A stretch of DNA of 64,000 bases from Mesorhabditis belari (Eukaryota; Nematoda; Chromadorea; Rhabditida; Rhabditidae), in the NCBI GenBank assembly GCA_958450365.1, contig CAUEEP010000934.1:889501-953500 (forward strand), given 5' to 3'. Shown piece after piece: positions 61,601 through 63,649 of the stretch (its first letter is position 1; every line of letters starts with the position of its first letter). Below the pieces are notes generated by a model. The model ran no database searches. It saw only the letters and a list, made by a program, of their open reading frames with translations, and was not told the DNA's origin. Made by a program: the position numbers and the translations under genes.

Positions 61601-62831
61601 TCTTCAACTACAGCTACAGGTATACTGTAGCTTTAAACGTTAAAACTTTGTCGAACTCCGACTCAAATAGACACTCAGCTACAGCTATGAGCCTGAGCCT
61701 AAGCCTAAGCCTAAGCCTGAGCCGAAGCCTAAGCCTAAGCCTGAGCCTAAGCCTGAGCCTATTCACTCGCAAATTCAGCTACCCGAATTTCAAATAACTT
61801 TTTAGAAAATGTATAAGATATACAGCTTATTCTGTAGCTTTACTTTTAACTTACAAGTTTCCCGAAATTCGGCTCGGACCAGAGCAGTCGATTATTCTAG
61901 GTTTCTAGATGGCTTCTAGATCGCTTCTAGCTGGCTCGGAAATAGATAAACATGGGAGAAATATCAATTTTCCATTTAAATTTAAAGTTTGAATAATTTT
62001 GGAAAATTTTACAAGAATTCAAATGACAATTGCTCCTTGTGAGACTCGAACTCACCGCCTCGAGTTCCGGGCCAGATTATGAGACTCACGCCTAGCGCTA
62101 CGGAAGCAGCTTGACCAGGAGATTCGGGGAGCTATTAGTCGTTGGCAAAGCAGTTCCAGAGCTAATTTCCAGTGGAATTGAACTTGAGAGTTTTTTCTTT
62201 CGTTCCCAGCCACTTGCCACTAGGTCAAGAGTGGTCAAAAGCTTTTCCAGGGCCAAATTCTGGTTTGGACAGATCAGAAGTCCTAGACTTATTGTTAGAG
62301 AAAAGCGAACGTACTTTAGCCAAGGTTTATAGTCAGTCAACTACCTGATCCTTTTAGAATACCCTAATAAAGAAGTAAAAGAATTGTCAAGAGAAAGATT
62401 TCCGGAGATGGATTGAAGAATCGACTTTTTGCTTTCTGGGATTGAACTCTTGAACTTTTGCTTTTGCAATTGCTCTAACCACTATCTGGCACCTTAACTT
62501 ACCAAGAGAAAAAGGGAAAGACAAAGGGGAAGAAAGGAAGAAAGGAAGAAAGCAATGAAGGAACATCAAGAGAAACTCAACAAGTATTCATCATTCTTAG
62601 AAACTTATTCAAAATTTAATAACCCTTGTCCAATTTGAACAACTATGACCTACCGTAATCTCTTCAATTTTAAAGCTATTGATACATTTTCAGCTTCAAT
62701 CGCTCACCTCTCCACTTTCACCGATCGAGCGGAAACCATTTCGATGTAATTTATGCAAATTGAGTTATGGACAAGGAGCAACGCTAGACATTCACTTGAG
62801 ATCGGTGGCTCATCAATCGAGAATAGCCAAG
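21050..62831 (+). CDS. zfh-2: ZFHX/zfh-2-type zinc-finger homeobox transcription factor, N-terminal part, 20 exons, 3'-partial
   Basis: This is a predicted nuclear DNA-binding transcription regulator of the ZFHX family. Joining the twenty exons gives 1917 nt (639 codons) with no stop and consistent phase at every junction. Zinc fingers have C-x2-C-x12-H-x3-5-H spacing at residues 105-126, 163-182, 261-283, 318-340, 353-373, 401-421, 475-495, 503-524, 553-575 and 611-633. A shorter CPLC-x9-H-x4-H finger lies at 427-445, and a finger lacking its last His at 222-239. Family signatures are [79 protein letters not shown] and [15 protein letters not shown]. Known family members carry several homeodomains after these fingers, so those are expected beyond the window. 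The N-terminus before the first finger is only about 104 residues, much shorter than in vertebrates. One vertebrate finger after residue 182 has no counterpart. The gene symbol is assigned by family resemblance, not by a search. Confidence 0.93.
21284..21490 (+). repeat. ~68-bp tandem repeat in intron 1
   Basis: Three units share GGCTACAGTACT-like, CCCGGTAAAGCCAG and GTTACCTGAGCTAG segments. A related fragment lies near 21765-21830. Confidence 0.8.
21826..21930 (+). repeat. CCAGACTAGTAG 12-bp array
   Basis: About nine copies of CCAGACTAGTAG/CCAGACTATTAG, 50 nt before exon 2. Confidence 0.9.
21983..22107 (+). CDS. zfh-2: ZFHX exon 2
   Basis: Acceptor CCTTTTTAG, donor GTGAGT. Only the +2 frame is open, and it matches the phase left by exon 1. 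It encodes residues 14-55, a Ser/Pro/Asn-rich disordered stretch ([15 protein letters not shown] and onward) ending NVFGQSFGL. No domain is recognised. Confidence 0.8.
22490..22620 (+). repeat. GAAA-rich tract in intron 2
   Basis: AGAAAGAAAG units on a purine strand. Confidence 0.92.
22728..22946. mobile_element. 219-bp near-perfect hairpin, CCGTATTTCCTC ends
   Basis: Both arms of about 100 bp are complementary from CCGTATTTCCTCTAATAAAC to its mirror GTTTATTAGAGGAAATACGG, apart from a mismatch or two, with a central loop of about 12 nt. It is a non-autonomous foldback related in end sequence to the TACCGTATTTAC family. Confidence 0.88.
23172..23246 (+). tRNA. tRNA-like sequence, degenerate
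   Basis: GTGGCCGAGTGGTTAGGGG is a good A box and GCTGGTTCGACTCC a good B box, but the T stem pairs only 2 bp. It lies in intron 2. Confidence 0.4.
23350..23455 (+). repeat. CTTCCTTTCTTCC pyrimidine tract
   Basis: C/T-only strand in intron 2. Confidence 0.93.
23733..23878 (+). CDS. zfh-2: ZFHX exon 3
   Basis: Acceptor GGATCTTTCAG, donor GTTTGT. Encodes residues 56-104, including [20 protein letters not shown] and a hydrophobic patch [20 protein letters not shown], ending KTLK. This directly precedes the first finger, where vertebrate ZFHX proteins also carry Leu-Lys before the CPKC motif. Phase enters at 1 and leaves at 0. Confidence 0.82.
23931..24404. mobile_element. TACCGTAAATAC-family foldback element in intron 3
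   Basis: Starts TACCGTAAATACTGTAATAG and ends with the mirror CTATTACAGTATTTACGGTA. Interior half-repeats are GCGTAGTCTAGCTTTGAG and a hairpin around GTTTAGGTATCAAAAAA. No coding capacity. TA flanks the left end. Confidence 0.88.
24752..24829 (+). CDS. zfh-2: ZFHX exon 4: zinc finger 1
   Basis: Encodes [20 protein letters not shown] and then KHSETE (residues 105-130). The ligands are C105, C108, H121 and H126. The [10 protein letters not shown] segment is a strong ZFHX family signature. Acceptor ATTTTTAG, donor GTGAGA, phase 0 at both ends. Confidence 0.95.
24958..25064 (+). CDS. zfh-2: ZFHX exon 5: Cys-rich linker and first half of zinc finger 2
   Basis: Residues 131-166. [20 protein letters not shown] matches the family's conserved Cys-x2-Cys linker, and [16 protein letters not shown] starts the next finger (C160, C163). 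The intron falls inside the finger's Ser166 codon. The preceding intron is only 128 nt. Confidence 0.95.
25161..25427. repeat. Inverted pair of tRNA-like sequences (hairpin) in intron 5
   Basis: The minus-strand arm (25161-25236) reads AGGTGTAGTCGAGGGGATAG ... GTGGGTTCGAATCC. The plus-strand arm (25355-25427) reads AGGTTTGGCCGAGTGGATAG ... GTGGGTTCGGATCC. Between them, CTCTCGAAAAATTTTCC and GAAAATTTTTCGACCC are also mirrored, so the whole 267 bp is a palindrome with tRNA-like arms. The apparent anticodon loops are GTCTAGA and CTACAGA. T stems are imperfect in both. Confidence 0.75.
25847..25929 (-). tRNA. tRNA-like gene, possibly Arg(ACG) with a short intron
   Basis: D stem GCGC/GCGC and T stem CCGGG/CCCGG are perfect. 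A 4-bp anticodon stem TTGT/ACAA encloses CTACGG followed by about 13 nt that could be an intron after position 37, giving anticodon ACG. The acceptor halves (GCCGCCG and ATGTTGC) pair poorly, so activity is doubtful. Confidence 0.5.
26015..26079. mobile_element. GTACTTTGTGCTC-family foldback, short copy in intron 5
   Basis: GTACTTGGTGCTAAACTTTG, GCGCATCCCTTCTGGTGCAC, then GAGCTCAAAGTAC. It ends 39 nt before exon 6. Confidence 0.78.
26119..26201 (+). CDS. zfh-2: ZFHX exon 6: second half of zinc finger 2
   Basis: Encodes [20 protein letters not shown] and then QELPNSL (residues 166-194), nearly invariant in ZFHX proteins. H176 and H182 complete the finger opened in exon 5, with exactly twelve residues between C163 and H176. 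The acceptor TTTTCAG lies about 40 nt after a copy of the GTACTTTGTGCTC foldback repeat. Confidence 0.95.
26309..26376 (+). CDS. zfh-2: ZFHX exon 7: Ser/Gln-rich linker
   Basis: Acceptor TTTTTCAG, donor GTAGAT. Encodes [20 protein letters not shown] and then AQL (residues 194-216). It is low-complexity linker, supported by phase (1 in, 0 out) and by position between two clear exons. In vertebrate ZFHX3/4 this interval is far longer and carries an extra finger, which is absent here. Confidence 0.85.
26497..26574 (+). CDS. zfh-2: ZFHX exon 8: degenerate zinc finger
   Basis: Residues 217-242 ([20 protein letters not shown] and then LEHAER). C222, C225 and H239 are present, but no second His follows at finger spacing. 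Vertebrate ZFHX3/4 have the same incomplete finger with a similar FTSDSLE core, so the defect is ancestral rather than a local mutation. Confidence 0.92.
26676..26816 (+). CDS. zfh-2: ZFHX exon 9: zinc finger
   Basis: Residues 243-289. After a linker [15 protein letters not shown] comes [20 protein letters not shown] and [11 protein letters not shown]. The ligands are C261, C264, H277 and H283. The [12 protein letters not shown] core is highly conserved in the family. Acceptor GATTTCCAG, donor GTCAGT. Confidence 0.95.
26870..27013. repeat. Foldback-like repeat with CCGTAATCTCGCC end
   Basis: The left end CCGTAATCTCGCCAGTTTTC resembles 31018-31138, where the arms CCGTAATCCCGCCAATTT and AAACTGGCGAGATTTCAG are mirrored. 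Here the right end is CTTACGGTAG. Confidence 0.6.
27080..27215 (+). repeat. GCTAGGCTAGAAGGCCAGG array
   Basis: About five copies of a unit of roughly 26 bp in intron 9. Confidence 0.85.
28152..28515. repeat. 40-bp tandem repeat, nine copies, intron 9
   Basis: The unit contains GAATGTTCCATCCATCGACC and AACAACCATTCTGAAGCATA. Copies are almost identical. Because 40 is not divisible by 3 and the minus strand lacks stops, all three minus frames stay open and mimic a repeat protein. Flanking 110-bp segments at 28040-28150, 28525-28640 and 28720-28835 are themselves direct copies. Confidence 0.95.
28669..28708 (+). repeat. (ATCGGC)n hexamer
   Basis: Six to seven copies. Confidence 0.92.
29014..29126 (+). 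CDS. zfh-2: ZFHX exon 10: linker and first half of zinc finger
   Basis: Residues 290-327. [20 protein letters not shown] matches the family's linker beginning [25 protein letters not shown] then opens a finger (C318, C321). The intron interrupts the Ser327 codon. The preceding intron is 2.2 kb. Confidence 0.93.
29357..29478 (+). CDS. zfh-2: ZFHX exon 11: completes one finger, opens the next
   Basis: Residues 327-368. [14 protein letters not shown] supplies H334 and H340 for the exon 10 finger (twelve residues after C321). [20 protein letters not shown] then opens a finger with C353 and C356. Acceptor CTCTTCCAG, donor GTGAGT, one base left over. Confidence 0.94.
29590..29655 (+). repeat. GACTGGCTAGAA 12-bp array in intron 11
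   Basis: Five copies. Confidence 0.88.
30305..30720. mobile_element. TACCGTAAATAC-family foldback lacking its right terminus, intron 11
   Basis: Left end TACCGTAAATACTCAAATAG. Long mirrored arms include GAGAGAATGGGTAATTTTTT and AAAAAATCACCCATTCTCTC. The right arm stops at GACTACGCGACGCTCC without the terminal TTTACGGTA, 180 nt before exon 12. Confidence 0.82.
30901..30957 (+). CDS. zfh-2: ZFHX exon 12: completes zinc finger, last exon before the giant intron
   Basis: Read in the phase left by exon 11 it gives [20 protein letters not shown]369 and H373 sit exactly twelve residues after C356 with x3 spacing, so the join is correct even though the exon is only 57 nt. Acceptor CAATTTCAG, donor GTGAGT. 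The frame with no phase shift is also open, but it yields no finger. Confidence 0.88.
31018..31138. repeat. Small foldback with CCGTAATCCCGCC end
   Basis: Arms CCGTAATCCCGCCAATTT and AAACTGGCGAGATTTCAG flank an AT-rich centre. Confidence 0.65.
31176..31888. mobile_element. TACCGTAAATAC-family foldback element, intron 12
   Basis: Complete ends TACCGTAAATACTGTAATAG and CTATTACAGTATTTACGGTA. The 713-bp interior holds several copies of GCGTAGTCTAGCTTTGA-like and TGGTTTATGCTACAATGC-like segments in both orientations, as if by internal duplication. No open frame. Confidence 0.88.
32300..32725 (+). repeat. ~41-bp minisatellite
   Basis: About ten copies of a unit with AATCGATAGATTTTCGTTTA and GTTACACAAAAACTGGCC. 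Confidence 0.92.
33325..33590 (+). repeat. ATTGATAGCTAGGCC 15-bp array
   Basis: About sixteen copies, some extended by GCTAG. Confidence 0.95.
34046..34247 (+). repeat. TCTGTTTG/TCTGTCTA array
   Basis: Tetranucleotide-based (TCTG/TCTA/TTTG) microsatellite of about 200 bp. Confidence 0.95.
34476..34549 (+). tRNA. tRNA-like sequence, degenerate
   Basis: A box TGGTCGAGTGGTTAACGCG and B box GCTGGTTCGACTCC. The B box is the same as at 23172-23246, again with a poorly paired T stem. Confidence 0.4.
35258..35412. mobile_element. GTACTTTGTGCTC-family foldback
   Basis: Starts TGTACTTTGTGCTCTCTGGA and ends GTTTAAGAGAGCACAAAGTAC. A partial copy lies just upstream at 35098-35180. Confidence 0.82.
35670..36160 (+). 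mobile_element. Composite repeat with three tRNA-like modules, copy 2
   Basis: Same order as 17010-17490: CTTCCCAACTTCCCAAAGAA, GGTTTAATGATTAGC, a B box on the opposite strand (GGGTAGAACCCC on +), then GTGTAATGGTTAGCACAG ... CACGGGTTCGACTCCCGG at about 36051-36112. In this copy the third module keeps a good CCGGG-type T arm. A partial third copy follows at 36175-36295. Confidence 0.75.
36622..37042 (+). repeat. 10-bp GTAGAGCCTA array
   Basis: About 40 copies of GTAGAGCCTA, with GTAGGGTCTA and TTAGAGCCTA variants arranged in higher-order blocks of 50-60 bp. Confidence 0.95.
37858..37925 (+). repeat. 9-bp GCTGAAATG array
   Basis: Seven copies, all in one open frame (Lys-Trp-Leu). Confidence 0.9.
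37953..38050. mobile_element. GTACTTTGTGCTC-family foldback, inner arms
   Basis: TGTAAACGCACAGCTTCTAG and CACTGAAATCTTCATTTTTC are mirrored by GAAAAATGAAGTATTCAGTG and CACCAGAAGCTGTGC. Confidence 0.8.
38170..38582 (+). repeat. ~35-bp minisatellite
   Basis: About twelve copies of a unit with CGATCCGATCCAATAGATCT and GACCAATCGTCTAG. Confidence 0.93.
39037..39236 (+). repeat. 15-bp CCTAGACTCCAGAAT array
   Basis: About thirteen copies. Confidence 0.94.
39775..40215 (+). repeat. GACTATCGTAATCT ~14-bp array
   Basis: About thirty diverged units of GACTACCGTAATCT/GACTATCGTAGCCC. It amplifies the CCGTAATC motif seen at many dispersed sites. Confidence 0.92.
40545..40700 (+). repeat. GCTGAAGGCT 10-bp array
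   Basis: About fifteen copies with GACTGAAG variants. Confidence 0.92.
40857..40957. mobile_element. GTACTTTGTGCTC-family foldback
   Basis: Core CCTCATTTTTCTC and its mirror AAAATGAAGTATTAAGTGCA, then CTAGAAAGGGTACGTTTACG and GAAGCACAAAGTA. Confidence 0.78.
41498..41576 (-). tRNA. Cys-like tRNA-derived sequence, copy 1
   Basis: On the minus strand: GGTGGTGTAGTGGATAGTG, anticodon loop CTGCAGA (GCA, Cys type) and CGGGTTCGACTCCCG. The loop is flanked by TTGA and TCCTG, which do not pair as a normal stem. A CACACGCCCATC flank and GACGGCTTCTTAAAGAGTCC are shared with 49067-49141. Confidence 0.5.
41694..41823. mobile_element. GTACTTTGTGCTC-family foldback
   Basis: GTACTTTGTGCTCTAGCGAAC and GTCTGGCACATTGGATTCCT are mirrored by TGAATCCAGTGCGCCAGAC and GAGTACAAAGTAC. 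Confidence 0.83.
43185..43345 (+). repeat. TTCTTGTTC-type array
   Basis: TTGTTCTTC/TTGTTCTAG units. Two frames remain open as Val-Leu or Ser-Cys runs. Confidence 0.94.
45455..45690 (+). repeat. 14-bp TCTAGATTGGAGAC array
   Basis: About sixteen copies, with TTTGAGAC variants. Confidence 0.95.
46374..46452 (+). repeat. 20-bp AGCACAAACAGCTTTACTTC array
   Basis: Four copies. Confidence 0.93.
47415..47775. mobile_element. Foldback element with TTTCAACGGATC ends
   Basis: TTTTCAACGGATCGTCACAC at the left and GCGTGAGGATCCGTTGAAAA at the right are mirrored. Interior arms CTATAACTTTGTCTAGAGAC and GAGGACATTTCAGACTTTCT have mirrored partners. Single arms recur at 56345-56480, 56520-56660 and 60485-60600. 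Confidence 0.82.
47791..47892. mobile_element. GTACTTTGTGCTC-family foldback
   Basis: TTACTTTGTGCTCTTGCAAA at the left, GCGTTTACAAGAGTACAAAG at the right. Abuts the foldback at 47415-47775. Confidence 0.78.
48290..48540 (+). repeat. Tandem ~125-bp duplication of GTACTTTGTGCTC-family halves
   Basis: The segment GTGTACTTTGTGCTTTAAAC ... TTTTGTGTACTTTGTGTGCC is present twice in direct orientation. Confidence 0.82.
48628..48748. mobile_element. GTACTTTGTGCTC-family foldback, best-preserved copy
   Basis: GTACTTTGTGCTCAAATTTG and CTAGTGCACTGAATCTTTCA are mirrored by GAGGATTCAGTGCGCTAGAA and GTTTACACGTGAGCACAAAG. It is about 120 bp with a loop of only a few bases. Confidence 0.9.
49067..49141 (-). 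tRNA. Cys-like tRNA-derived sequence, copy 2
   Basis: On the minus strand: ATGGTCTAGTGGATAGTTGG, CTTGACTGCAGAACCTGTTAG and AGGTTCGAGTCCC. GCA lies in the anticodon position. It shares the GTGACGGCTTTTTAAAGTCT flank with 41498-41576, which argues for a repeat family. Confidence 0.5.
49690..49812 (+). repeat. GAGGAAAAA/GTGGAAAAA purine array
   Basis: About thirteen units of 9-10 bp. Confidence 0.92.
50001..50112. mobile_element. GTACTTTGTGCTC-family foldback
   Basis: TGCTTTGTGCGAAAATTTGT and CAATGAATTCGTCGTTTTTC are mirrored by GAAATCAGTGCAGTGG and GCGAGCACAAAGTAC. Confidence 0.82.
50755..50887 (+). tRNA. tRNA-like sequence (Asp-type loop) with conserved leader
   Basis: The tRNA-like part 50806-50887 has ATGGCTCAGTGGCAGTGGGG, anticodon loop CTGTCAG (GTC) on a GGA/TCC stem, and TGGTTCGAGTCCGG. 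The preceding 50 bp, including TTGAGTTATTGACTTGATAG and GCATCCTTTGGAGAC, are shared with the inverse copy at 53965-54110. Confidence 0.5.
52257..52322 (+). repeat. Dispersed repeat shared with 53808-53875
   Basis: CCAGTTAATCCGTTCCCAGC and CAGGCCAAGACCCGACTTCT recur 1.5 kb downstream. Confidence 0.85.
52490..53015 (+). repeat. 12-bp TTCGGCTCCGAT minisatellite
   Basis: About 44 copies of GATTCGGCTCYGATTCGGCT-type units, with occasional TTCAGTTCCGA. One of the longest arrays in the window. Confidence 0.95.
53725..53800 (+). repeat. GGGTACACTGGACTGATCC array
   Basis: About four copies of the 19-bp unit. Confidence 0.85.
53965..54110 (-). tRNA. tRNA-like sequence (Gly-type loop) with conserved leader
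   Basis: On the minus strand the tRNA-like part (53965-54048) has CATGGCTCAATGGTAGTGGG, loop CTGCCAG (GCC) on a perfect CCGA/TCGG stem, and CTGGTTCGACTCC. The leader TTGAGTTATTGGTTTGATAA and GCATCCTTTGGAGAC matches 50755-50805. Confidence 0.5.
54457..54522 (+). CDS. zfh-2: ZFHX exon 13: first half of zinc finger
   Basis: The only open frame is the one requiring two incoming bases: [20 protein letters not shown] plus A (residues 387-409), with C401 and C404. Acceptor AAATTCCAG, donor GTAAGT. It corresponds to the family finger that follows the long acidic linker. That linker is about 90 residues in vertebrates and about 15 here. Confidence 0.9.
54838..55688 (+). repeat. 850-bp (GGAATTTGAAG)n purine-strand array
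   Basis: About 78 units of TTTGAAGGGAA (11 bp), TTGAAGGGAA (10 bp) and TTTGAAGGA (9 bp). Near-pure A/G/T strand with almost no C. Its minus strand is open for over 200 codons of Pro-Ser-Asn-Phe repeats, which is not a real protein. Confidence 0.96.
56345..56660 (+). repeat. Two direct arms of the 47415-47775 foldback family
   Basis: GAGTACCCAATCTTTGACCG, GAAATGAGATTATTCTTAAC and GGATAGAGGACATTTCAGGC occur twice about 175 bp apart in intron 13. Confidence 0.85.
56999..57102 (+). CDS. zfh-2: ZFHX exon 14: completes a finger, opens the next
   Basis: Residues 409-443. [13 protein letters not shown] gives H417 and H421, exactly twelve residues after C404. [20 protein letters not shown] then opens a compact finger with C427, C430 and H440. 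The intervening 2.5-kb intron is dominated by a purine-strand array. Confidence 0.93.
57620..57702 (+). repeat. TTTTTCTTTGT array
   Basis: About nine copies of an 11-bp unit in intron 14. A small TCTAAATTCG array lies at 57548-57600. Confidence 0.9.
58010..58074 (+). CDS. zfh-2: ZFHX exon 15
   Basis: [20 protein letters not shown] and then LP (residues 444-465). H445 closes the CPLC finger from exon 14. The following amphipathic helix matches the family's CVEKLIMTV-type segment after the same finger. Acceptor CAATTTCCAG, donor GTGAGT, two bases left over. Confidence 0.92.
58213..58296 (-). tRNA. tRNA-like sequence, Gln(TTG)-type loop
   Basis: On the minus strand: GCCGGCCTAGTGGTAAGTAG, then anticodon arm CTCGATTTTGAATCGAG (perfect 5-bp stem, loop TTTTGAA, anticodon TTG), then CCCGGTTCGAATCCGG with a 4-bp T stem. 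An extra GCGGCTCT before the anticodon stem and an unpaired acceptor (ends CTCGGAC) spoil the fold. Confidence 0.5.
58693..59069. mobile_element. TACCGTATTTAC-family foldback element in intron 15
   Basis: Ends TACCGTATTTACTCTATTAG and CTAATAGAGTAAATACGGTA are exact mirrors but for one base. Sub-terminal TCTCTAATAGTGGGGTCC is repeated several times. 377 bp, no coding capacity. Confidence 0.9.
59120..59262. mobile_element. GTACTTTGTGCTC-family foldback in intron 15
   Basis: GTACTTTGTGCTCAAGTTTG and CCCATTGAATTCATCACTTT are mirrored by AAATGAAGAATTCAGCGCGC and GTGCGTTTACG-ACTAAAAAGTAC. Confidence 0.85.
59588..59720. mobile_element. GTACTTTGTGCTC-family foldback abutting exon 16
   Basis: CTTCTAGTGCACTGAAATCT and TCGTTTTTCTC are mirrored by GACGAATTCAGTGCGTCAG and GAGCACAAAGCACG. 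The latter is followed at once by TTTTTTAG, the exon 16 acceptor. Confidence 0.83.
59730..59829 (+). CDS. zfh-2: ZFHX exon 16: zinc finger
   Basis: [20 protein letters not shown] and [13 protein letters not shown] (residues 465-498). The ligands are C475, C478, H491 and H495. The acceptor AG (59728-59729) lies less than 10 nt after the end of a GTACTTTGTGCTC-family foldback repeat (59588-59720). Confidence 0.95.
59862..60042 (+). repeat. GATATA / GCTAATAGATATA arrays filling intron 16
   Basis: About ten copies of a hexamer GATATA, then seven of a 13-bp GCTAATAGATATA unit. Together they make up most of the 228-nt intron. Confidence 0.94.
60058..60149 (+). CDS. zfh-2: ZFHX exon 17: zinc finger
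   Basis: [20 protein letters not shown] and then [11 protein letters not shown] (residues 499-529). The ligands are C503, C506, H519 and H524. The preceding 228-nt intron is almost entirely a GATATA/GCTAATAGATATA repeat. Donor AG|GTGAGA. Confidence 0.94.
60969..61028 (+). CDS. zfh-2: ZFHX exon 18: acidic helical linker
   Basis: [19 protein letters not shown] (residues 530-548) between two clear finger exons. It fits the family's short acidic segment after the same finger. Acceptor ACTTCTAG, and a weak donor GTGCGT. Support comes from phase (2 in, 2 out, both neighbours matching) and position. Confidence 0.78.
61140..61255 (+). repeat. Dispersed repeat shared with 8497-8590
   Basis: AACGCACAAAGAACA-like and TTTTACACAGGGATTTCTCT segments in intron 18. 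Confidence 0.78.
61445..61577 (+). CDS. zfh-2: ZFHX exon 19: zinc finger with five-residue His spacing
   Basis: [20 protein letters not shown] and [16 protein letters not shown] (residues 549-593). The ligands are C553, C556, H569 and H575. [12 protein letters not shown] closely matches the YNSVSHLHKLKR segment conserved in ZFHX proteins. Confidence 0.95.
61683..61765 (+). repeat. CCTAAGCCTGAG array in intron 19
   Basis: Hexamer GCCTAA/GCCTGA, about thirteen copies. Confidence 0.92.
62031..62107 (-). tRNA. tRNA-like gene, Met(CAT)-type with a possible 12-nt intron and shortened D loop
   Basis: On the minus strand, GCTTCCGTAGCGC resembles eukaryotic elongator Met. An anticodon stem TGAGT/ACTCG encloses CTCATA followed by ATCTGGCCCGGA, as in an intron after position 37. 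The T arm GTGAG-TTCGAGT-CTCAC is perfect, and the acceptor pairs over five positions (GCTTC with GGAGC, including one wobble). The D loop is missing about six bases, including the normal GG pair, so it may be a pseudogene. Intron 19 of the ZFHX gene, antisense. Confidence 0.55.
62694..62831 (+). CDS. zfh-2: ZFHX exon 20: last finger in the window
   Basis: [20 protein letters not shown] and [20 protein letters not shown] (residues 594-639, ending RIAK). The ligands are C611, C614, H627 and H633. This is the conserved KPFRCN-C-YSQGSTLEIH finger. Acceptor CATTTTCAG, then AAG|GTTTTT. The next exon is outside the window. Confidence 0.95.
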
Positions 62832-63087
62832 GTTTTTTTTTATTATACTAATATTTTATGTAGTAATAGAAACGTAAACAATACTATTTTTCTGTTTTTC
62901 TGAAAAAATTCCGCCGAAAATGATGATTCAGAAGTACACAACCCATCACTCGCCATTTCCGAAATGCATTTTTCCCTCGAGTAATCGATCTTTCTTTAAA
63001 ATCTAGTGTTCTTAATGTAAATTTTGGATTATTTGTAAGATTTTGGATCTATTGTAAGAATAAATTTGACAACAGAGCTGGTTTTTA

Positions 63088-63598
63088 AAAGCCTAGCTCT
63101 AGCTTTAGCTCTAGCTTTAGCTCTAGCTTTAGCTCTAGCTTTAGCTCTAGCTTTAGCTCTAGCTTTAGCTCTAGCTTTAGCTCTGGCTTTAGCTCTGGCT
63201 TTAGCTCTGGCTTTAGCTCTGGCTTTAGCTCTGGCTTTAGCTCTGGCTTTAGCTCTAGCTTTAGCTCTAGCTTTAGCTCTAGCTTTAGCTCTAGCTTTAG
63301 CTCTAGCTTTAGCTCAGCTTTAGCTCTAGCTTTAGCTCTAGCTTTAGCCTAGCTTTAGCTCTAGCTTTAGCTCTAGCTTTAGCTCTAGCTTTAGCTCTAG
63401 CTTTAGCTCTAGCTTTAGCTCTAGCTTTAGCTCTAGCTTTAGCTCTAGCTTTAGCTCTAGCTTTAGCTCTAGCTTTAGCTCTAGCTTTAGCTCTAGCTTT
63501 AGCTCTAGCTTTAGCTCTAGCTTTAGCTCTAGCTTTAGCTCTAGCTTTAGCTCTAGCTTTAGCTCTAGCTTTAGCTCTAGCTTTAGCTCTAGCTCTAC
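63088..63598 (+). repeat. 12-bp AGCTCTAGCTTT minisatellite in intron 20
   Basis: About 42 near-identical copies with a central block carrying GG for AG (CTCTGGCTTT). It is AGCT-palindromic every six bases, so both strands stay open as Ala-Leu and Lys-Leu-Glu-Leu runs. Confidence 0.96.
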
Positions 63599-63649
63599 AA
63601 ACCCTCGAGCCAGATCCAAGCCTGGCTTCAATTCTAGCTCTAACTACAG

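Noticed and set aside
63066..63631. Ala-Leu frame on + and Lys-Leu-Glu-Leu frame on -
   Set aside because: Both are translations of the AGCTCTAGCTTT minisatellite.
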